DNA from: Actinomycetota bacterium | GTDB taxonomy: Bacteria > Actinomycetota > Thermoleophilia > Solirubrobacterales > JACPNS01 | NCBI GenBank assembly: GCA_016213645.1 | Contig: JACQZY010000014.1 | Span: 62,001-126,000, forward strand | Direction: 5' to 3' | Length of the DNA stretch: 64,000 bases | Shown: piece after piece, positions 38,654-49,604 of the stretch | Numbering within the stretch: position 1 is the stretch's first letter | Layout: every line of letters begins with the position of its first letter | Translations under genes and position numbers: made by a program | Notes under the pieces: generated by a model | Database searches by the model: none | Seen by the model: only the letters and a program-made list of their open reading frames with translations | What the model was told of the DNA's origin: nothing

Positions 38654-39751
38654 ATGAACGGTGAAGCTCGTGACGACCTGTGCGTGGCCCTGATCGGCGT
38701 TGGGCTGATCGGTGGTTCGGTGGGGCTTGCGGCGCGTGAGCGCGTTTCCGCGGTCCGTGAGGTGATCGGATACGACCCGTCGCCAGGCGTGCTAGACGAG
38801 GCATTGCGGCTCGGTGCGATTACGCGTGCCGCCGGCTCGATCGAGGACGCCGTCACCGGCGCGGACGTGATCGTTCTGGCCAGCCCGGTCGGCACCCTGG
38901 CCGAGAACGCTCGTGAGACGCTTGCGGCCGCCTCCGAGGACGCAGTCGTCACCGATGTCGGTTCGACAAAGCGTGAGATCGTCGCCGCCGTCACGGACGC
39001 GCGCTTTATCGGTGGACATCCGATCGCCGGAGCGGAGACGTCCGGTGTGGAACACGCGCGCGCGGATCTCTTTGACGACTCGACGTGGTTTGTTACGCCG
39101 ACCGACCACACGACCGGCACGAGCCTGGAGCGCCTGATGCGCTTCATCAAGGCACTCGGCGCCCGGCCGCATGCTCTGGACGCGGAGTCCCACGACCGTC
39201 TGCTGGCCGACATCAGCCATCTTCCGCACGTGCTTGCCAACGCGCTCGTCACCCAGGCCGCCGACTCGCTGCGCGCAGGGGAAGGCACGATGGTCGTGGG
39301 CCCGTCCTTCAGAGACGCCACTCGCGTGGCCGGCGCCAACAGCAAGATCTGGCGTGACATCTACCTGAGCAACCACGATGCGCTGGTTCCCGCGATCGAC
39401 AGCGTGATCGGTCGGTTGAGCGAGTTTCGCGACGCGCTGAACGCGCGGGACGGTGAAAGGATCGTCAACCTCAACGAGGCAGCCCGCGAGGATCGCGAAA
39501 AGCTGCTTGAGCGCGAACTCGTCGGCGCGGAAACGATCGAACTGCGCGTCAGCGTGCCCAACCAACCCGGTGTGCTGGCCAACATCACGCTTGCGCTGGG
39601 CAAGGCGGGGGTCAACATTGTGGACATGGCGCTATACCCGGCGGCGGACATGCGCAGCGGCGCAATCAGCCTTTGGCTTGCCGGAGACGAGGCCGCCGAT
39701 CGCGCCGAGCAACTGATCACCGAACTCGGCTTTCCGGTCGCACGGGCATAA
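38654..39751 (+). CDS. tyrA: Prephenate dehydrogenase with C-terminal ACT domain
   Basis: VALIGVGLIGGSVGLAAR; GGHPIAGAETSGVEHARADLF; DISHLPHVLANALV; C-terminal LRVSVPNQPGVLANITLALGKAGVNIVDM. Confidence 0.94.
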   Translation: MNGEARDDLCVALIGVGLIGGSVGLAARERVSAVREVIGYDPSPGVLDEALRLGAITRAAGSIEDAVTGADVIVLASPVGTLAENARETLAAASEDAVVTDVGSTKREIVAAVTDARFIGGHPIAGAETSGVEHARADLFDDSTWFVTPTDHTTGTSLERLMRFIKALGARPHALDAESHDRLLADISHLPHVLANALVTQAADSLRAGEGTMVVGPSFRDATRVAGANSKIWRDIYLSNHDALVPAIDSVIGRLSEFRDALNARDGERIVNLNEAAREDREKLLERELVGAETIELRVSVPNQPGVLANITLALGKAGVNIVDMALYPAADMRSGAISLWLAGDEAADRAEQLITELGFPVARA

Positions 39752-39761
39752 TCACGGGCCG

Positions 39762-41060
39762 ATGCCTACGCACTTCGCCCCATCCGGGCCCCTGAAGGGC
39801 CGCGTTCGGCCGCCTGCCGATAAGTCGATTTCTCACCGCGCGGCGCTGATCGCAGGAATGTGCGACTCGCCGGTGACGATCCGCAACTACCTCGACAGTG
39901 AGGACACCAGCTCCACGCTGGGAGCGATAAAGCTGCTCGGCGGCGCCGTGGAACACCGCGGGGACGAGGTGCTGGTGCGCGGCGTCGGTCTGCGCGGCGC
40001 GCTGGAGCCGGACGGGATCGTCGACGTCGGCAACAGCGGCACATTGATCCGCTTGCTGCCGGGTTGGCTTTGCGGACAGCCCGCCGGACGCTGGGAGTTG
40101 GATGGTGACGAAAGCATCCGTCGCCGGCCGATGCGCCGCATCGTCGATCCGTTGATCGAGATGGGTGCGCGGATCGAGGCTTCGGACGCAGGCACCGCGC
40201 CACTGACAATCCAGGCCGCCGCGCTGCACGGCGTCGACTACACGTTGCCGGTGGCGTCCGCGCAGGTGAAGAGTTGCTTGCTGCTCGCCGGGATGGCGGC
40301 CTCCGGCACTACGCGCATTCGCGAGCCGCAGATCACGCGGGATCACACTGAACGGATGCTTGCCGCGGCCGGCCTGCCGTTGCGCCGCGAGGGCGACACA
40401 ATCGTCGTCGACGGCCTCGTCGACGAGCTCGAACTCGGTGTGATCGACGTGCCGGGCGATCTGTCTTCGGCCGCCTTCATGATCGCCGCGGGCGTACTTG
40501 TGAAAGGATCGCGACTGGTGATCGAGGGCGTCGGGCTGAACCGCACGCGCATCGGCATCCTCAGCATTCTTGAGCGGATGGGAGCCGTTGTTCTGGCCGA
40601 ACCCGAGCAGCCGGGGGAAGAGATTCCATCGTTCGAACCGGTCGGCGACCTTGACGTGGCGGCAACACCCCTCGTGGGCACGACCGTCACCGGCGACGAG
40701 GTGCCGCTGGCGATCGATGAACTTCCGCTGGTCGCGCTGCTCGGCTGTTTCGCCGAAGGCGAGACGGTCGTCAGCGGCGCGCAGGAGCTTCGCTTCAAGG
40801 AGAGCGACCGCATCAGCGCCGTGGTCGATGGACTCCAGGGACTCGGCGCCGACATCGAGGACACTGAAGACGGGTTTGTCGTCCACGGCACCGGCGGACT
40901 GCGCGGCGGCACGATCGATTCGCTGGGCGATCATCGCCTGGCGATGCTTGGCGCGGTTGCGGGGCTGGCAAGCGAAGAAGGCGTGGACGTGGTCAACATG
41001 CGCGCGGCGGCTGTTTCGTACCCCGGATTTCAGAGCGACCTTCAGGCACTGACGGCCTAA
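39762..41060 (+). CDS. aroA: 3-phosphoshikimate 1-carboxyvinyltransferase (EPSP synthase)
   Basis: LKGRVRPPADKSISHRAALI; GNSGTLIRLLPG; LRFKESDRISAVVDGL. Confidence 0.96.
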   Translation: MPTHFAPSGPLKGRVRPPADKSISHRAALIAGMCDSPVTIRNYLDSEDTSSTLGAIKLLGGAVEHRGDEVLVRGVGLRGALEPDGIVDVGNSGTLIRLLPGWLCGQPAGRWELDGDESIRRRPMRRIVDPLIEMGARIEASDAGTAPLTIQAAALHGVDYTLPVASAQVKSCLLLAGMAASGTTRIREPQITRDHTERMLAAAGLPLRREGDTIVVDGLVDELELGVIDVPGDLSSAAFMIAAGVLVKGSRLVIEGVGLNRTRIGILSILERMGAVVLAEPEQPGEEIPSFEPVGDLDVAATPLVGTTVTGDEVPLAIDELPLVALLGCFAEGETVVSGAQELRFKESDRISAVVDGLQGLGADIEDTEDGFVVHGTGGLRGGTIDSLGDHRLAMLGAVAGLASEEGVDVVNMRAAAVSYPGFQSDLQALTA

Positions 41061-41098
41061 CGCCGGTCGCGCGTGAGTCCCTCTCTACCCTCAAGACC

Positions 41099-41755
41099 AT
41101 GATCATTGCCATCGACGGACCGGCCGGAGCCGGCAAAAGCACGGTCGCGCGCGCGGTGGCGCAGGCGCTTGGCGCTACGTATCTGGACAGCGGCGCGATG
41201 TATCGCGTGGTCGCGCTGCTGAGTATGCGCGGTGAGGGCGCGCACGGCGCTTCCGGCGTTGCCGGGTCCGCGCTTGACCCCGCCGCAGTCGCACACGCCG
41301 TTCGAATTGGCCTCGGCGCCGCCGTGACCGCCGACGGCGAAGATGTGACCACGGCGATCCGATCGCCGGAGGTGACCGCACGTGCATCGGAGATCGCCGC
41401 GCTGCCCGAGGTGCGCTCGGCGCTGGTGGACAAGCAGCGCGACCTGCTCTTCGGCGGCGGAGACTGGGTGGCCGAAGGCCGCGACATCGGCACCGTGGTT
41501 GCACCGGACGCCGAACTGAAGGTCTATCTCACCGCCTCTGAACAGGAGCGCGCCCGCCGCCGGGCCCACGAATTGGGACTCGACAGCGCCGAGGTGCAGG
41601 ACGCCCAGGCCGAACGCGACCGCCGCGACGCCACACGCGACTACTCGCCCCTGGTGGCGGCCGACGACGCCGTTCAGGTGGACACGACGGCGCTCGGGAT
41701 CGACGACGTAGTCGCGAGGATCGTCGCGCTGGCGCGGACCGCGGTGACGACGTGA
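41099..41755 (+). CDS. cmk: Cytidylate kinase
   Basis: [60 protein letters not shown]. Confidence 0.96.
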   Translation: MIIAIDGPAGAGKSTVARAVAQALGATYLDSGAMYRVVALLSMRGEGAHGASGVAGSALDPAAVAHAVRIGLGAAVTADGEDVTTAIRSPEVTARASEIAALPEVRSALVDKQRDLLFGGGDWVAEGRDIGTVVAPDAELKVYLTASEQERARRRAHELGLDSAEVQDAQAERDRRDATRDYSPLVAADDAVQVDTTALGIDDVVARIVALARTAVTT

Positions 41756-43239
41756 ACGGCGACAGCGCAAACGACGGCGTGCCGGTTGAGATTGACGACG
41801 ATTTCGACTGGAACCAGGACGAGGAATCTTCAGCGGAAGCCGAACATGGCGTTGGTCCGGCACGGGGAGCGGCGGTCGGCGAGGCCGGCGCGGACGAGGA
41901 CGATCAGGTTCAGGCTCCTCGACGCCGCCACGCGACGATCGCGATCGTCGGCTATCCAAACGTTGGCAAGTCGAGCCTGATCAATCGTCTCACGCAGTCC
42001 AAAGAGGCCGTCGTGCACGAGCGCGCCGGCGTTACGCGCGACCGCAAGGCGCTGCACACAGACTGGAACGGAGTGGATCTCACGTTGATCGACACTGGCG
42101 GCGTGGATCTACAAGACCCAGACGACCTTGCCCGCCAAATCCGGTTTCAGGCCGAGACCGCCTTGGAGCTGGCCGATGTGGCGCTGCTTGTTGTGGACGG
42201 CAGAGCCGGTCACCGGCCCGGCGATGATGATTTGGCGCGCCTACTGCGAAACGGCGACACGCCGGTGGTGGTGGCGGCCAACAAGATCGATGTCGCCAAG
42301 GACATTCCGATGACCGCGGAGTTTCAGAGGCTGGGATTTGGCGATCCGGTCGCGGTCAGCGCCACTCAGGGACTGGGCACGGGAGACCTGCTGGACCGGC
42401 TCACCGCCGAGGCGCCCGAGGCGGCTCCGGCTCCGGACCCGAACGTGATCCAGCTCGCGGTGCTGGGCCGGCCGAACGTTGGCAAGTCATCGCTGGTGAA
42501 CGCCTTCACCGGCGAGGAGCGCGTGATCGTTTCCCCGATCAGCGGCACGACGCGCGACTCGATCGACACCCGGATCGACGTAGAAGGCCGTCCGGTCACG
42601 CTGATCGACACCGCGGGCTTGCGTCGTCGCGGAAAAATGGCCGACGAGCTTGAGTATTTTGCTTCGCTGCGCAGCCAGCTCGCAGCCGAACGTGCCGACG
42701 TGGCGATCATCGTGTGCGACGTGACCGACGGCATCACCGCCGAAGATCTGCGGGTGGCTGAATTCGCGATGAAATCGGGCTGCGCCACGCTGGTCGTGCT
42801 CAACAAATGGGACCTTCCGCACGAGGAACTGGATCTCAAGCACGAGCGCGCCCGCGTAGCGCGAAAGCTGCGCCTGCGGCCGAAGATCGTGACCGCCAGC
42901 GCGACGAACCACCGCAACGTGCGCAAAGTGCTCCACGAGGCGATCGAACTGGCCGACCGTTCACGCACCCGCATTCCCACTCGCCAGTTGAACAAATTTC
43001 TCAGTGACGTGCAGTCTCTGCGCCAGCCGCCCAACGTTCGCGGAAAGCGCTTGAAGATGTATTACATGACGCAGTTTCAGGACGGGCCGCCGCGTTTCGC
43101 GATCCAGGTCAACAGCCGCCGCCAGATCGCCCGCGACTACGCCTATTTCGTGGAGAACCAGCTGCGCGAGCGATACGAAATGGACGGCGTCCCGCTGATC
43201 ATCGACTTCAAAACCTCAAAAGGCCGCTACGACGACTGA
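41752..43239 (+). CDS. der: Ribosome-associated GTPase Der (EngA)
   Basis: Two G domains: [15 protein letters not shown] and [17 protein letters not shown] domain C-terminus. Confidence 0.96.
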   Translation: MNGDSANDGVPVEIDDDFDWNQDEESSAEAEHGVGPARGAAVGEAGADEDDQVQAPRRRHATIAIVGYPNVGKSSLINRLTQSKEAVVHERAGVTRDRKALHTDWNGVDLTLIDTGGVDLQDPDDLARQIRFQAETALELADVALLVVDGRAGHRPGDDDLARLLRNGDTPVVVAANKIDVAKDIPMTAEFQRLGFGDPVAVSATQGLGTGDLLDRLTAEAPEAAPAPDPNVIQLAVLGRPNVGKSSLVNAFTGEERVIVSPISGTTRDSIDTRIDVEGRPVTLIDTAGLRRRGKMADELEYFASLRSQLAAERADVAIIVCDVTDGITAEDLRVAEFAMKSGCATLVVLNKWDLPHEELDLKHERARVARKLRLRPKIVTASATNHRNVRKVLHEAIELADRSRTRIPTRQLNKFLSDVQSLRQPPNVRGKRLKMYYMTQFQDGPPRFAIQVNSRRQIARDYAYFVENQLRERYEMDGVPLIIDFKTSKGRYDD

Positions 43240-43287
43240 CCACCCCCGGCGCCGTGCCGGCGCCGCTCGCATAGGATCGACGGCGAT

Positions 43288-44214
43288 TTGAGCGACCCCC
43301 ACGCCATCGAGATCAGCGGATTGCGCAAGAGCTACGGCGACGTCGAAGCCGTTCGCGGCATCGACCTGCGCGTAAAGAGCGGTGAGGTGCTGGCGATTCT
43401 CGGGCCCAATGGCGCGGGCAAAACCACCACCGTCGAGATTCTCGAGGGCTACCGCCCGCGTAGTGCGGGCAGCGTCAGTGTGCTTGGCGCCGACCCGGCC
43501 AATCCAACGCGCGCCTGGCGCGAACGCATCGGAATCGTCTTGCAGGACTGCGAGTTGCTGGGCCAGCTGACGGTGCGCGAGTCGCTGGCGATGTACGCCG
43601 GTTATTACCGCGCGCCGCGCGACATCGATGAGACGATCGCGCTGACCGGACTGCAGGAGAAGTCGGAGAGCCGCGCCGGTCACCTCTCGGGCGGCCAGCG
43701 CCGCCGGCTCGACGTTGCACTCGCGCTGATCGGCGACCCGGAACTGATATTTCTGGACGAACCCACCACCGGATTCGACCCGGAGGCCCGCCGCGAGGCG
43801 TGGACCGCGATCGATTCGATGCGCACGCTGGGAAAGACGATCATCCTCACCACGCACTACATGGAGGAGGCCCAGCACCTTGCCGACCGCGTCGCGGTCT
43901 TCGCGCGCGGGCGCATCGTCGCCGAGGGCGCGCCCGACGAGATCGGCGGCCGCGCCGAGATGCCCACCACGATCAGTTTCACTCTGCCGCCGAAGGCCGC
44001 CGCTTCGGACCTGCCGCCGGTGTTTCGTGCCGGTGCGCAAAGCGACGGTTCCGGCGCCTTCGTTTCGGTCGAAACGCACAACTCCGTAGAGACGCTGAAC
44101 GAACTCACAAGCTGGGCCTTGGAGCGAGCGATCGAGCTTGAGGATCTTTCCGTTCGCCGCCCGTCTCTGGAGGACATATACCTCCGGCTGACCGATGAGG
44201 AGGGCGCGTCATGA
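43288..44214 (+). CDS. ABC transporter ATP-binding protein (drug/antibiotic exporter type)
   Basis: LGPNGAGKTTTVEILEGYRPRSAG; LSGGQRRRLDVALALIGDPELIFLDEPTTGFDP. Confidence 0.93.
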   Translation: MSDPHAIEISGLRKSYGDVEAVRGIDLRVKSGEVLAILGPNGAGKTTTVEILEGYRPRSAGSVSVLGADPANPTRAWRERIGIVLQDCELLGQLTVRESLAMYAGYYRAPRDIDETIALTGLQEKSESRAGHLSGGQRRRLDVALALIGDPELIFLDEPTTGFDPEARREAWTAIDSMRTLGKTIILTTHYMEEAQHLADRVAVFARGRIVAEGAPDEIGGRAEMPTTISFTLPPKAAASDLPPVFRAGAQSDGSGAFVSVETHNSVETLNELTSWALERAIELEDLSVRRPSLEDIYLRLTDEEGAS

Positions 44215-44990
44215 GCGGGTTCAAACTGCTGGCGCACCAGTTCCGCTACGACCAGAAGCTGTTTTGGCGCAGTCCGCCCACGGTCTTCTTTTCCGTCGCG
44301 CTGCCGCTGATATTTCTTTTCCTGCTGGGGGCGGTGTTTGGCGACGCCGCCGAACGCGACGCCAAGTACGGCCTGCTGGCGGATCAGTATCTGGTGCCGG
44401 CGATCATGACGCTCGGCATCGTCTCGGCGACCTTTGTGAATATCGCGATGGTGATCACTTACCAGCGCGAGATGGGCGTACTCAAGCGCCTGCGCGGCAC
44501 GCCGTTGCCGACCTGGGGCTTTGTCGGCGCGCGCACCGCCACGAGCGTCGTGAACGCGGCAATGATCGCCGTCGTGATTCTGGCCGCGGGCAAGTTCGCG
44601 TATGGCATCGACGTCACGCTCACGCGACTGGCCGGCATGGTGATCGTGACGCTGGTCGGATCGGTCTCGCTTACGGCGTTGGGCTTTGCGCTGACGGTGA
44701 TCATCCCCAGCCAGGCCGCCGCCACCGCGATCACGAACATGATCGTGCTGCCGCTGTACTTCATCAGCGGTGTGTTTGGCTCCACCGAGAACCTGCCGCC
44801 GGCGCTGGCGACGATCGGCAAGATCTTTCCGATCGAGCATCTAGGAGCGTGCATGTTTCAGGTCTTCAGCCCCAGCGCAACCGGAATCGGACTGAAGGCC
44901 GCCGACCTGGCGATCGTCGTTGCCTGGGGCGTGGCCGGAATGTTGTTTGCCGCGCTGCGATTCCACTGGGAACCGCGCGAGGGACGCTGA
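44211..44990 (+). CDS. ABC-2 type transporter permease
   Basis: ATGA overlap with ATPase; six hydrophobic segments; MVITYQREMGVLKRLRGTPLPTW. Confidence 0.9.
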   Translation: MSGFKLLAHQFRYDQKLFWRSPPTVFFSVALPLIFLFLLGAVFGDAAERDAKYGLLADQYLVPAIMTLGIVSATFVNIAMVITYQREMGVLKRLRGTPLPTWGFVGARTATSVVNAAMIAVVILAAGKFAYGIDVTLTRLAGMVIVTLVGSVSLTALGFALTVIIPSQAAATAITNMIVLPLYFISGVFGSTENLPPALATIGKIFPIEHLGACMFQVFSPSATGIGLKAADLAIVVAWGVAGMLFAALRFHWEPREGR

Positions 44991-45145
44991 GTGGCGGAAC
45001 GCGCCGTCGCGGCCGATTCAAGCGTTCTTACTTCACGATTGCCCTTGAACATCGCGTTCCGAGCGGCGGCCCGGACCCGGCGGCTAATCTTCAGCCGTCT
45101 CTTGCAGACCGATCAGCCAGCTACCAAGCGGAGCCTTAAACACCG

Positions 45146-46381
45146 ATGAGCATCACCGATTTCGCAGACAACGAGTATCTCTTCACCTCGGAGAGCGTGT
45201 CCGAAGGACACCCCGACAAGATCGCCGACCAGATTTCCGACGCCGTGCTCGACGCGGTGCTCGCTCAGGACCCGTACGGCCGCGTCGCCTGCGAAACGTT
45301 CGTCACTACCGGCCTGATCGTCGTCGGCGGCGAGATCAGCACCACCGCGAACTTCGACGTGCAGGATCTAGCCCGCGAAACCGTACGTGAGATCGGTTAC
45401 GACCATTCCGACAAGGGCTTCGACGCCAACACCTGCGCGGTGATGGTCACGCTCGATAAGCAGTCTCCCGACATCGCGCAAGGCGTGGACAAGTCACACG
45501 AGGTGCGCGAGGGCGGTCAGACCGACGACCACGGCGTCGCCGGCGCGGGCGACCAGGGCATGATGTTCGGCTACGCCTCAAACGAAACGGATTCGCTGAT
45601 GCCGCTGCCGATCGAGCTCGCTCATCGCTTGGCGGAGCGTCACGCGCTCGTGCGCAAGAACGGCACGGTGCCGTACTTCCGCCCGGACGCCAAGACACAA
45701 GTTTCCGTGCGTTATCGCGACGGCAAGCCGGTCGCGATCGAGCAGCTTTTGATCAGCACGCAGCACGAGGCCGGCAAGACGGTCGAGGAGCACATCAAGC
45801 CCGACCTCTGGGAGCACGTGGTCAAGCCGATTCTGCCGACCGACCTTTATGACGAGGCCGAGCTGCGCTCGCGCTTTCTCGTCAATCCGACCGGTTCTTT
45901 CGTGATCGGCGGCCCGATGGGCGACGCCGGCCTGACCGGCCGCAAGATCATCGTTGACACCTACGGCGGCATGGGTCGCCACGGCGGAGGCGCCTTCAGC
46001 GGCAAGGACCCGTCAAAGGTGGACCGCTCCGCCGCCTACGCCGCGCGTTACGTGGCGAAGAACATCGTCGCCGCCGAACTAGCCGAACGCTGCGAAGTGC
46101 AGCTCGCCTACGCGATCGGCAAGGCCGAACCCGTCAGCGTGATGATCGAGACCTTCGGCACCGAGCGCATCGGTCGCGCGCAGCTTCACGACCTGGTGGT
46201 CGAGAGCTTCGACCTGCGTCCCGGCGCGTTCCGCCAATACCTCAACCTGCACCGCCCGATCTACAAGAAGACCGCCGCCTACGGCCACTTCGGCCGCGAC
46301 GACGCCGACTTTACGTGGGAGACCACCGACAAGGCCGACGCGCTGCGCGAGGCCGCGGGCGCGACCGCCGGAGCGGCGTAG
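45146..46381 (+). CDS. metK: S-adenosylmethionine synthetase
   Basis: [71 protein letters not shown]. Confidence 0.98.
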   Translation: MSITDFADNEYLFTSESVSEGHPDKIADQISDAVLDAVLAQDPYGRVACETFVTTGLIVVGGEISTTANFDVQDLARETVREIGYDHSDKGFDANTCAVMVTLDKQSPDIAQGVDKSHEVREGGQTDDHGVAGAGDQGMMFGYASNETDSLMPLPIELAHRLAERHALVRKNGTVPYFRPDAKTQVSVRYRDGKPVAIEQLLISTQHEAGKTVEEHIKPDLWEHVVKPILPTDLYDEAELRSRFLVNPTGSFVIGGPMGDAGLTGRKIIVDTYGGMGRHGGGAFSGKDPSKVDRSAAYAARYVAKNIVAAELAERCEVQLAYAIGKAEPVSVMIETFGTERIGRAQLHDLVVESFDLRPGAFRQYLNLHRPIYKKTAAYGHFGRDDADFTWETTDKADALREAAGATAGAA

Positions 46382-46459
46382 CGCCGTCCGACGGGCGTCG
46401 CGGAGCCCGACGGGATTTTGCGGCGCCGGGCCTTCCGGCGTCGCGCCTAGGCTCGAATC

Positions 46460-48649
46460 GTGCGCCCGATCGCAAAAGTTGAACCGTTGACGACGGCCCG
46501 CGCTTTGCGCGGGCCGTTCGATTACAGGCTTCCTCCGGAGCTGCTTGACAGCGTGGGGGTTGGTTCGGTGCTGCTGGTGCCGTTTGCCCGCCGAAAGGTT
46601 CTTGGCGTGGTCACGGCGCTGGCGGAAACAAGCGATTTGCCCGACGACAAGCTCGCCGAGCCGATCCGCGCGCTCGACGCGGGCGTACCGCCACGGCTGG
46701 TCGAACTTGGCCTATGGGTGGCAGAGCAGTACTGCTCCACGCCCGCGCGCGGGCTCTCGCTGGTCACGCCTCCGGGAACCGGCACCGGCGCCGGAGCGCG
46801 CGTTCAGGGTGTGCGAACCGAACTGGTGGCGAGGATTTCAGCGGACGGGCTCCATGCCCTGACCGATTCCACCACGAAACTGAACGATCGACAGCGCCGT
46901 GCGCTGGAGGCGCTTTTGAGCAGCGGCGAGGAAGGCGTGGCTACCGCCGATGCCGAACGCCTGACCGGCGCCGACACGGCCGCGCTGCGGCGGCTTGAGC
47001 GGAGGGGGCTGGTCTCGCTCGAACCGCGCGAGCGCCGCCGAGCGCCAGTACACGAGTCCGTCGGCGCGCTGGTCAGCCGTCCGGAGCTGACATCCGCGCA
47101 ACGCAATGCATTGAGCGAGATCTCCACCGCACTCGCCCACGGCCACGGCGAGCTTCTGCTCCACGGCGTCACCGGGAGTGGCAAGACCGAGGTCTATCTG
47201 GGCGCCGCGGAGTCCGCCCTGGCGGCCGGCCGAGGAGTGATCGTGATGGTGCCCGAGATTGCGCTTACACCGCAGGTTGTCACGCGCTTCAGTGCGCGTT
47301 TCGGCGAACGTGTGGCCGTGTTGCATTCTCAGCTCTCGGCCGGCGAGCGCCACGACGAATGGCTGCGGCTGAGTCGCGGCCAGGCCGACATCTGCGTCGG
47401 TCCGCGCAGCGCGGTCTTTGCTCCGATCGAACGGCTCGGATTGCTGATCGTGGACGAAGAGCATGACGCCTCGTACAAGCAGGAGGGCGATCCGCGCTAC
47501 GACGCCCGCGAGGTGGCCGAGCAACGCGCTCGGCTGGAGGGCGCCCTCTTGCTGTCCGGCAGCGCCACGCCTCGCGCGGAGAGTTGGAGCCGCTACCGCC
47601 GCTTGACGCTGCCTGAACGAGTTGACGGGCGGCCATTGCCCGCGGTGGAACTGCTTGACATGAACGGCGTGGCCGGCGCGTTGCATCCGCAGACCAGTGC
47701 GGCACTGGCCCGCGTTGCCGCCGACGGCGAGAAAGCGATCGTGCTGTTGAATCGTCGTGGCTGGTCCAACTTCGTCAGCTGCCGAGACTGCGGCCACACG
47801 TGGATTTGCCCCAACTGCGATGTAACGCTGGTGCTGCACATGGCGCGCGGCGTCGTCAGTTGCCATCACTGCGGACACCGCGAGCGCGTGCCGGACCTGT
47901 GTCCCGAATGCGAATCCAGCGACGTGGCGCGACACGGCGTTGGCACCGAACGGCTACAGAATGATTTGGAGCAGGCTTTGGGTGGCGTGACGCAGATCCT
48001 CAGGCTGGATGCGGATACCGCCGCCCGGGAAGGTGTGACCGGAGTGTTGGCCGCTTTTGAAACGGCCGATTCCGGCGTGCTGATCGGCACGCAGATGGTG
48101 GCCAAGGGGCACGATTTCCCCGACGTCACGCTGGGTGTGGTGCTCGATGCCGACTCCACGCTGAGGTTTCCGGATTTTCGCGCGGAGGAGCGCACATTCG
48201 CTTTGGTCGCCCAGTTGGCAGGGCGCAGCGGCCGGGGTCCGCGCGGCGGACGCGTGCTTGTTCAGACCACGGCTCCTGAGGCGCGACCCCTTCGTTTCGC
48301 CGAGCGGCACGACGCCGCCGGTTTCGTGCAAGAGGAGCTGACTCGTCGCCAAGCCTTCGGCTATCCGCCGTTTTCGCACATCGTCAAACTGCAAACCGCG
48401 TCACCGGAATACGCCGCGGCGATGGCCGCGGCGGAAAAGCTGGCCGAGGCGATCGGCACGCCCGCCGACGGACGCGTGCTTGGCCCGACGCCGCTCTTCA
48501 AGCGCAAAGGTCTGGAACGCTTTCAGCTGGAGGTGAAGGCGGTCGATCGCGAAGCCGTGGTGGGCAGCGTGCGTGAAGCGATCGAGCTGGTCGCGCGCGG
48601 CGCGGCGGCGCGGGGCGTGAAGTTTTCGGTCGACGTGGACCCTCAGTGA
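46460..48649 (+). CDS. priA: Primosomal protein N' (PriA helicase)
   Basis: HGVTGSGKTEVYL; DEEHDASYKQEGDPRYDAREVA; zinc-binding CRDCGHTWICPNCDVTLVLH. Confidence 0.95.
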   Translation: MRPIAKVEPLTTARALRGPFDYRLPPELLDSVGVGSVLLVPFARRKVLGVVTALAETSDLPDDKLAEPIRALDAGVPPRLVELGLWVAEQYCSTPARGLSLVTPPGTGTGAGARVQGVRTELVARISADGLHALTDSTTKLNDRQRRALEALLSSGEEGVATADAERLTGADTAALRRLERRGLVSLEPRERRRAPVHESVGALVSRPELTSAQRNALSEISTALAHGHGELLLHGVTGSGKTEVYLGAAESALAAGRGVIVMVPEIALTPQVVTRFSARFGERVAVLHSQLSAGERHDEWLRLSRGQADICVGPRSAVFAPIERLGLLIVDEEHDASYKQEGDPRYDAREVAEQRARLEGALLLSGSATPRAESWSRYRRLTLPERVDGRPLPAVELLDMNGVAGALHPQTSAALARVAADGEKAIVLLNRRGWSNFVSCRDCGHTWICPNCDVTLVLHMARGVVSCHHCGHRERVPDLCPECESSDVARHGVGTERLQNDLEQALGGVTQILRLDADTAAREGVTGVLAAFETADSGVLIGTQMVAKGHDFPDVTLGVVLDADSTLRFPDFRAEERTFALVAQLAGRSGRGPRGGRVLVQTTAPEARPLRFAERHDAAGFVQEELTRRQAFGYPPFSHIVKLQTASPEYAAAMAAAEKLAEAIGTPADGRVLGPTPLFKRKGLERFQLEVKAVDREAVVGSVREAIELVARGAAARGVKFSVDVDPQ

Positions 48650-48740
48650 CGGCCGGTTCAATGTGGGAAAACGGCCGACGAATCCGGCCCTGCCCTATGG
48701 ACTGCTCGCATCCGGCGGAATGTTCAATTATGATTCGGGC

Positions 48741-49355
48741 ATGAGCGATTTTGTGGACGATCGCGACGCCGCCGAGGCCGTCGCCTCTGACGAGGAGATT
48801 CTTCAGCAGGCGGGTCTTTCAGACGGTGAACTGGAGGCGCGTCGCCGTGCGCTCGCGCAGGTGCGCCAGTGGGGAGACCCCGTGCTGCGCAGTGAGACAC
48901 GCGAGATCTCTCGATTTGACGACGAACTGATCGCCGAAGCCGCGCGCATGATCGAGCTGATGGACGCCGCCTACGGCATCGGACTGGCCGCGCCACAGGT
49001 CGGCAAGTCCGTCAGACTGCTGGTCTACCGAGTGGGATCGGCGCGCCCGATCGCGCTCGCAAACCCGCGCATCGAGTACAGCTCTGAAGACGCCGAAACC
49101 GCCGAGGAAGGCTGCCTCAGTCTCTCCGGAGTGCAGGTGGACGTGGACCGGCCGATTCACGTGCGCGTAATCGGCCAGGACATTCGCGGCGAATCAATCA
49201 TGATCGAGGCATCCGGTCTTGACGCCCGCGTGATCCAGCACGAGATGGACCACCTCGACGGCGTGCTGATTATCGACCGGGCCAGCAAGGACCAGCGCCG
49301 CGAGGCACTACGCGCGCTGCGCGAGGCCGAAGCGCGAAGCGGTTACGCGGCGTAG
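48741..49355 (+). CDS. def: Peptide deformylase
   Basis: GIGLAAPQVGKSVRLLVY; EEGCLSLSG; QHEMDHLDGVLI. Confidence 0.95.
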   Translation: MSDFVDDRDAAEAVASDEEILQQAGLSDGELEARRRALAQVRQWGDPVLRSETREISRFDDELIAEAARMIELMDAAYGIGLAAPQVGKSVRLLVYRVGSARPIALANPRIEYSSEDAETAEEGCLSLSGVQVDVDRPIHVRVIGQDIRGESIMIEASGLDARVIQHEMDHLDGVLIIDRASKDQRREALRALREAEARSGYAA

Positions 49356-49604
49356 GCATTGCGTACCTGCGCATTTCCACGTCACCGGCCTTAAATGACC
49401 GGTTCGTGGCAAGTTCTCTCCGTTTATCTCGACGCTGGTTGGGAACTCTCGACGATCCCGGTGGGCGGATACGCTTGATTTTCGCCGGATCATCCGGTGA
49501 TTTCCGCACTGACTTAGGGGGCGAAGTTCCGATGAGCGAAACCTGTCACAACGCCGACCCGGACCGAACGCCCGTGCGGTCCGAGCGTCAGTAGCGAAGC
49601 GGTG

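Noticed and set aside
44195-45139. 314-aa ORF over the ABC-2 permease
   Set aside because: Shadow frame; the 44211-44990 frame gives the hydrophobic permease.
44991-45145. SAM riboswitch upstream of metK
   Set aside because: Only short hairpins (CGGCT-AATCTTC-AGCCG; GTCT-CTTGC-AGAC); no SAM-I/II/IV core recognised.
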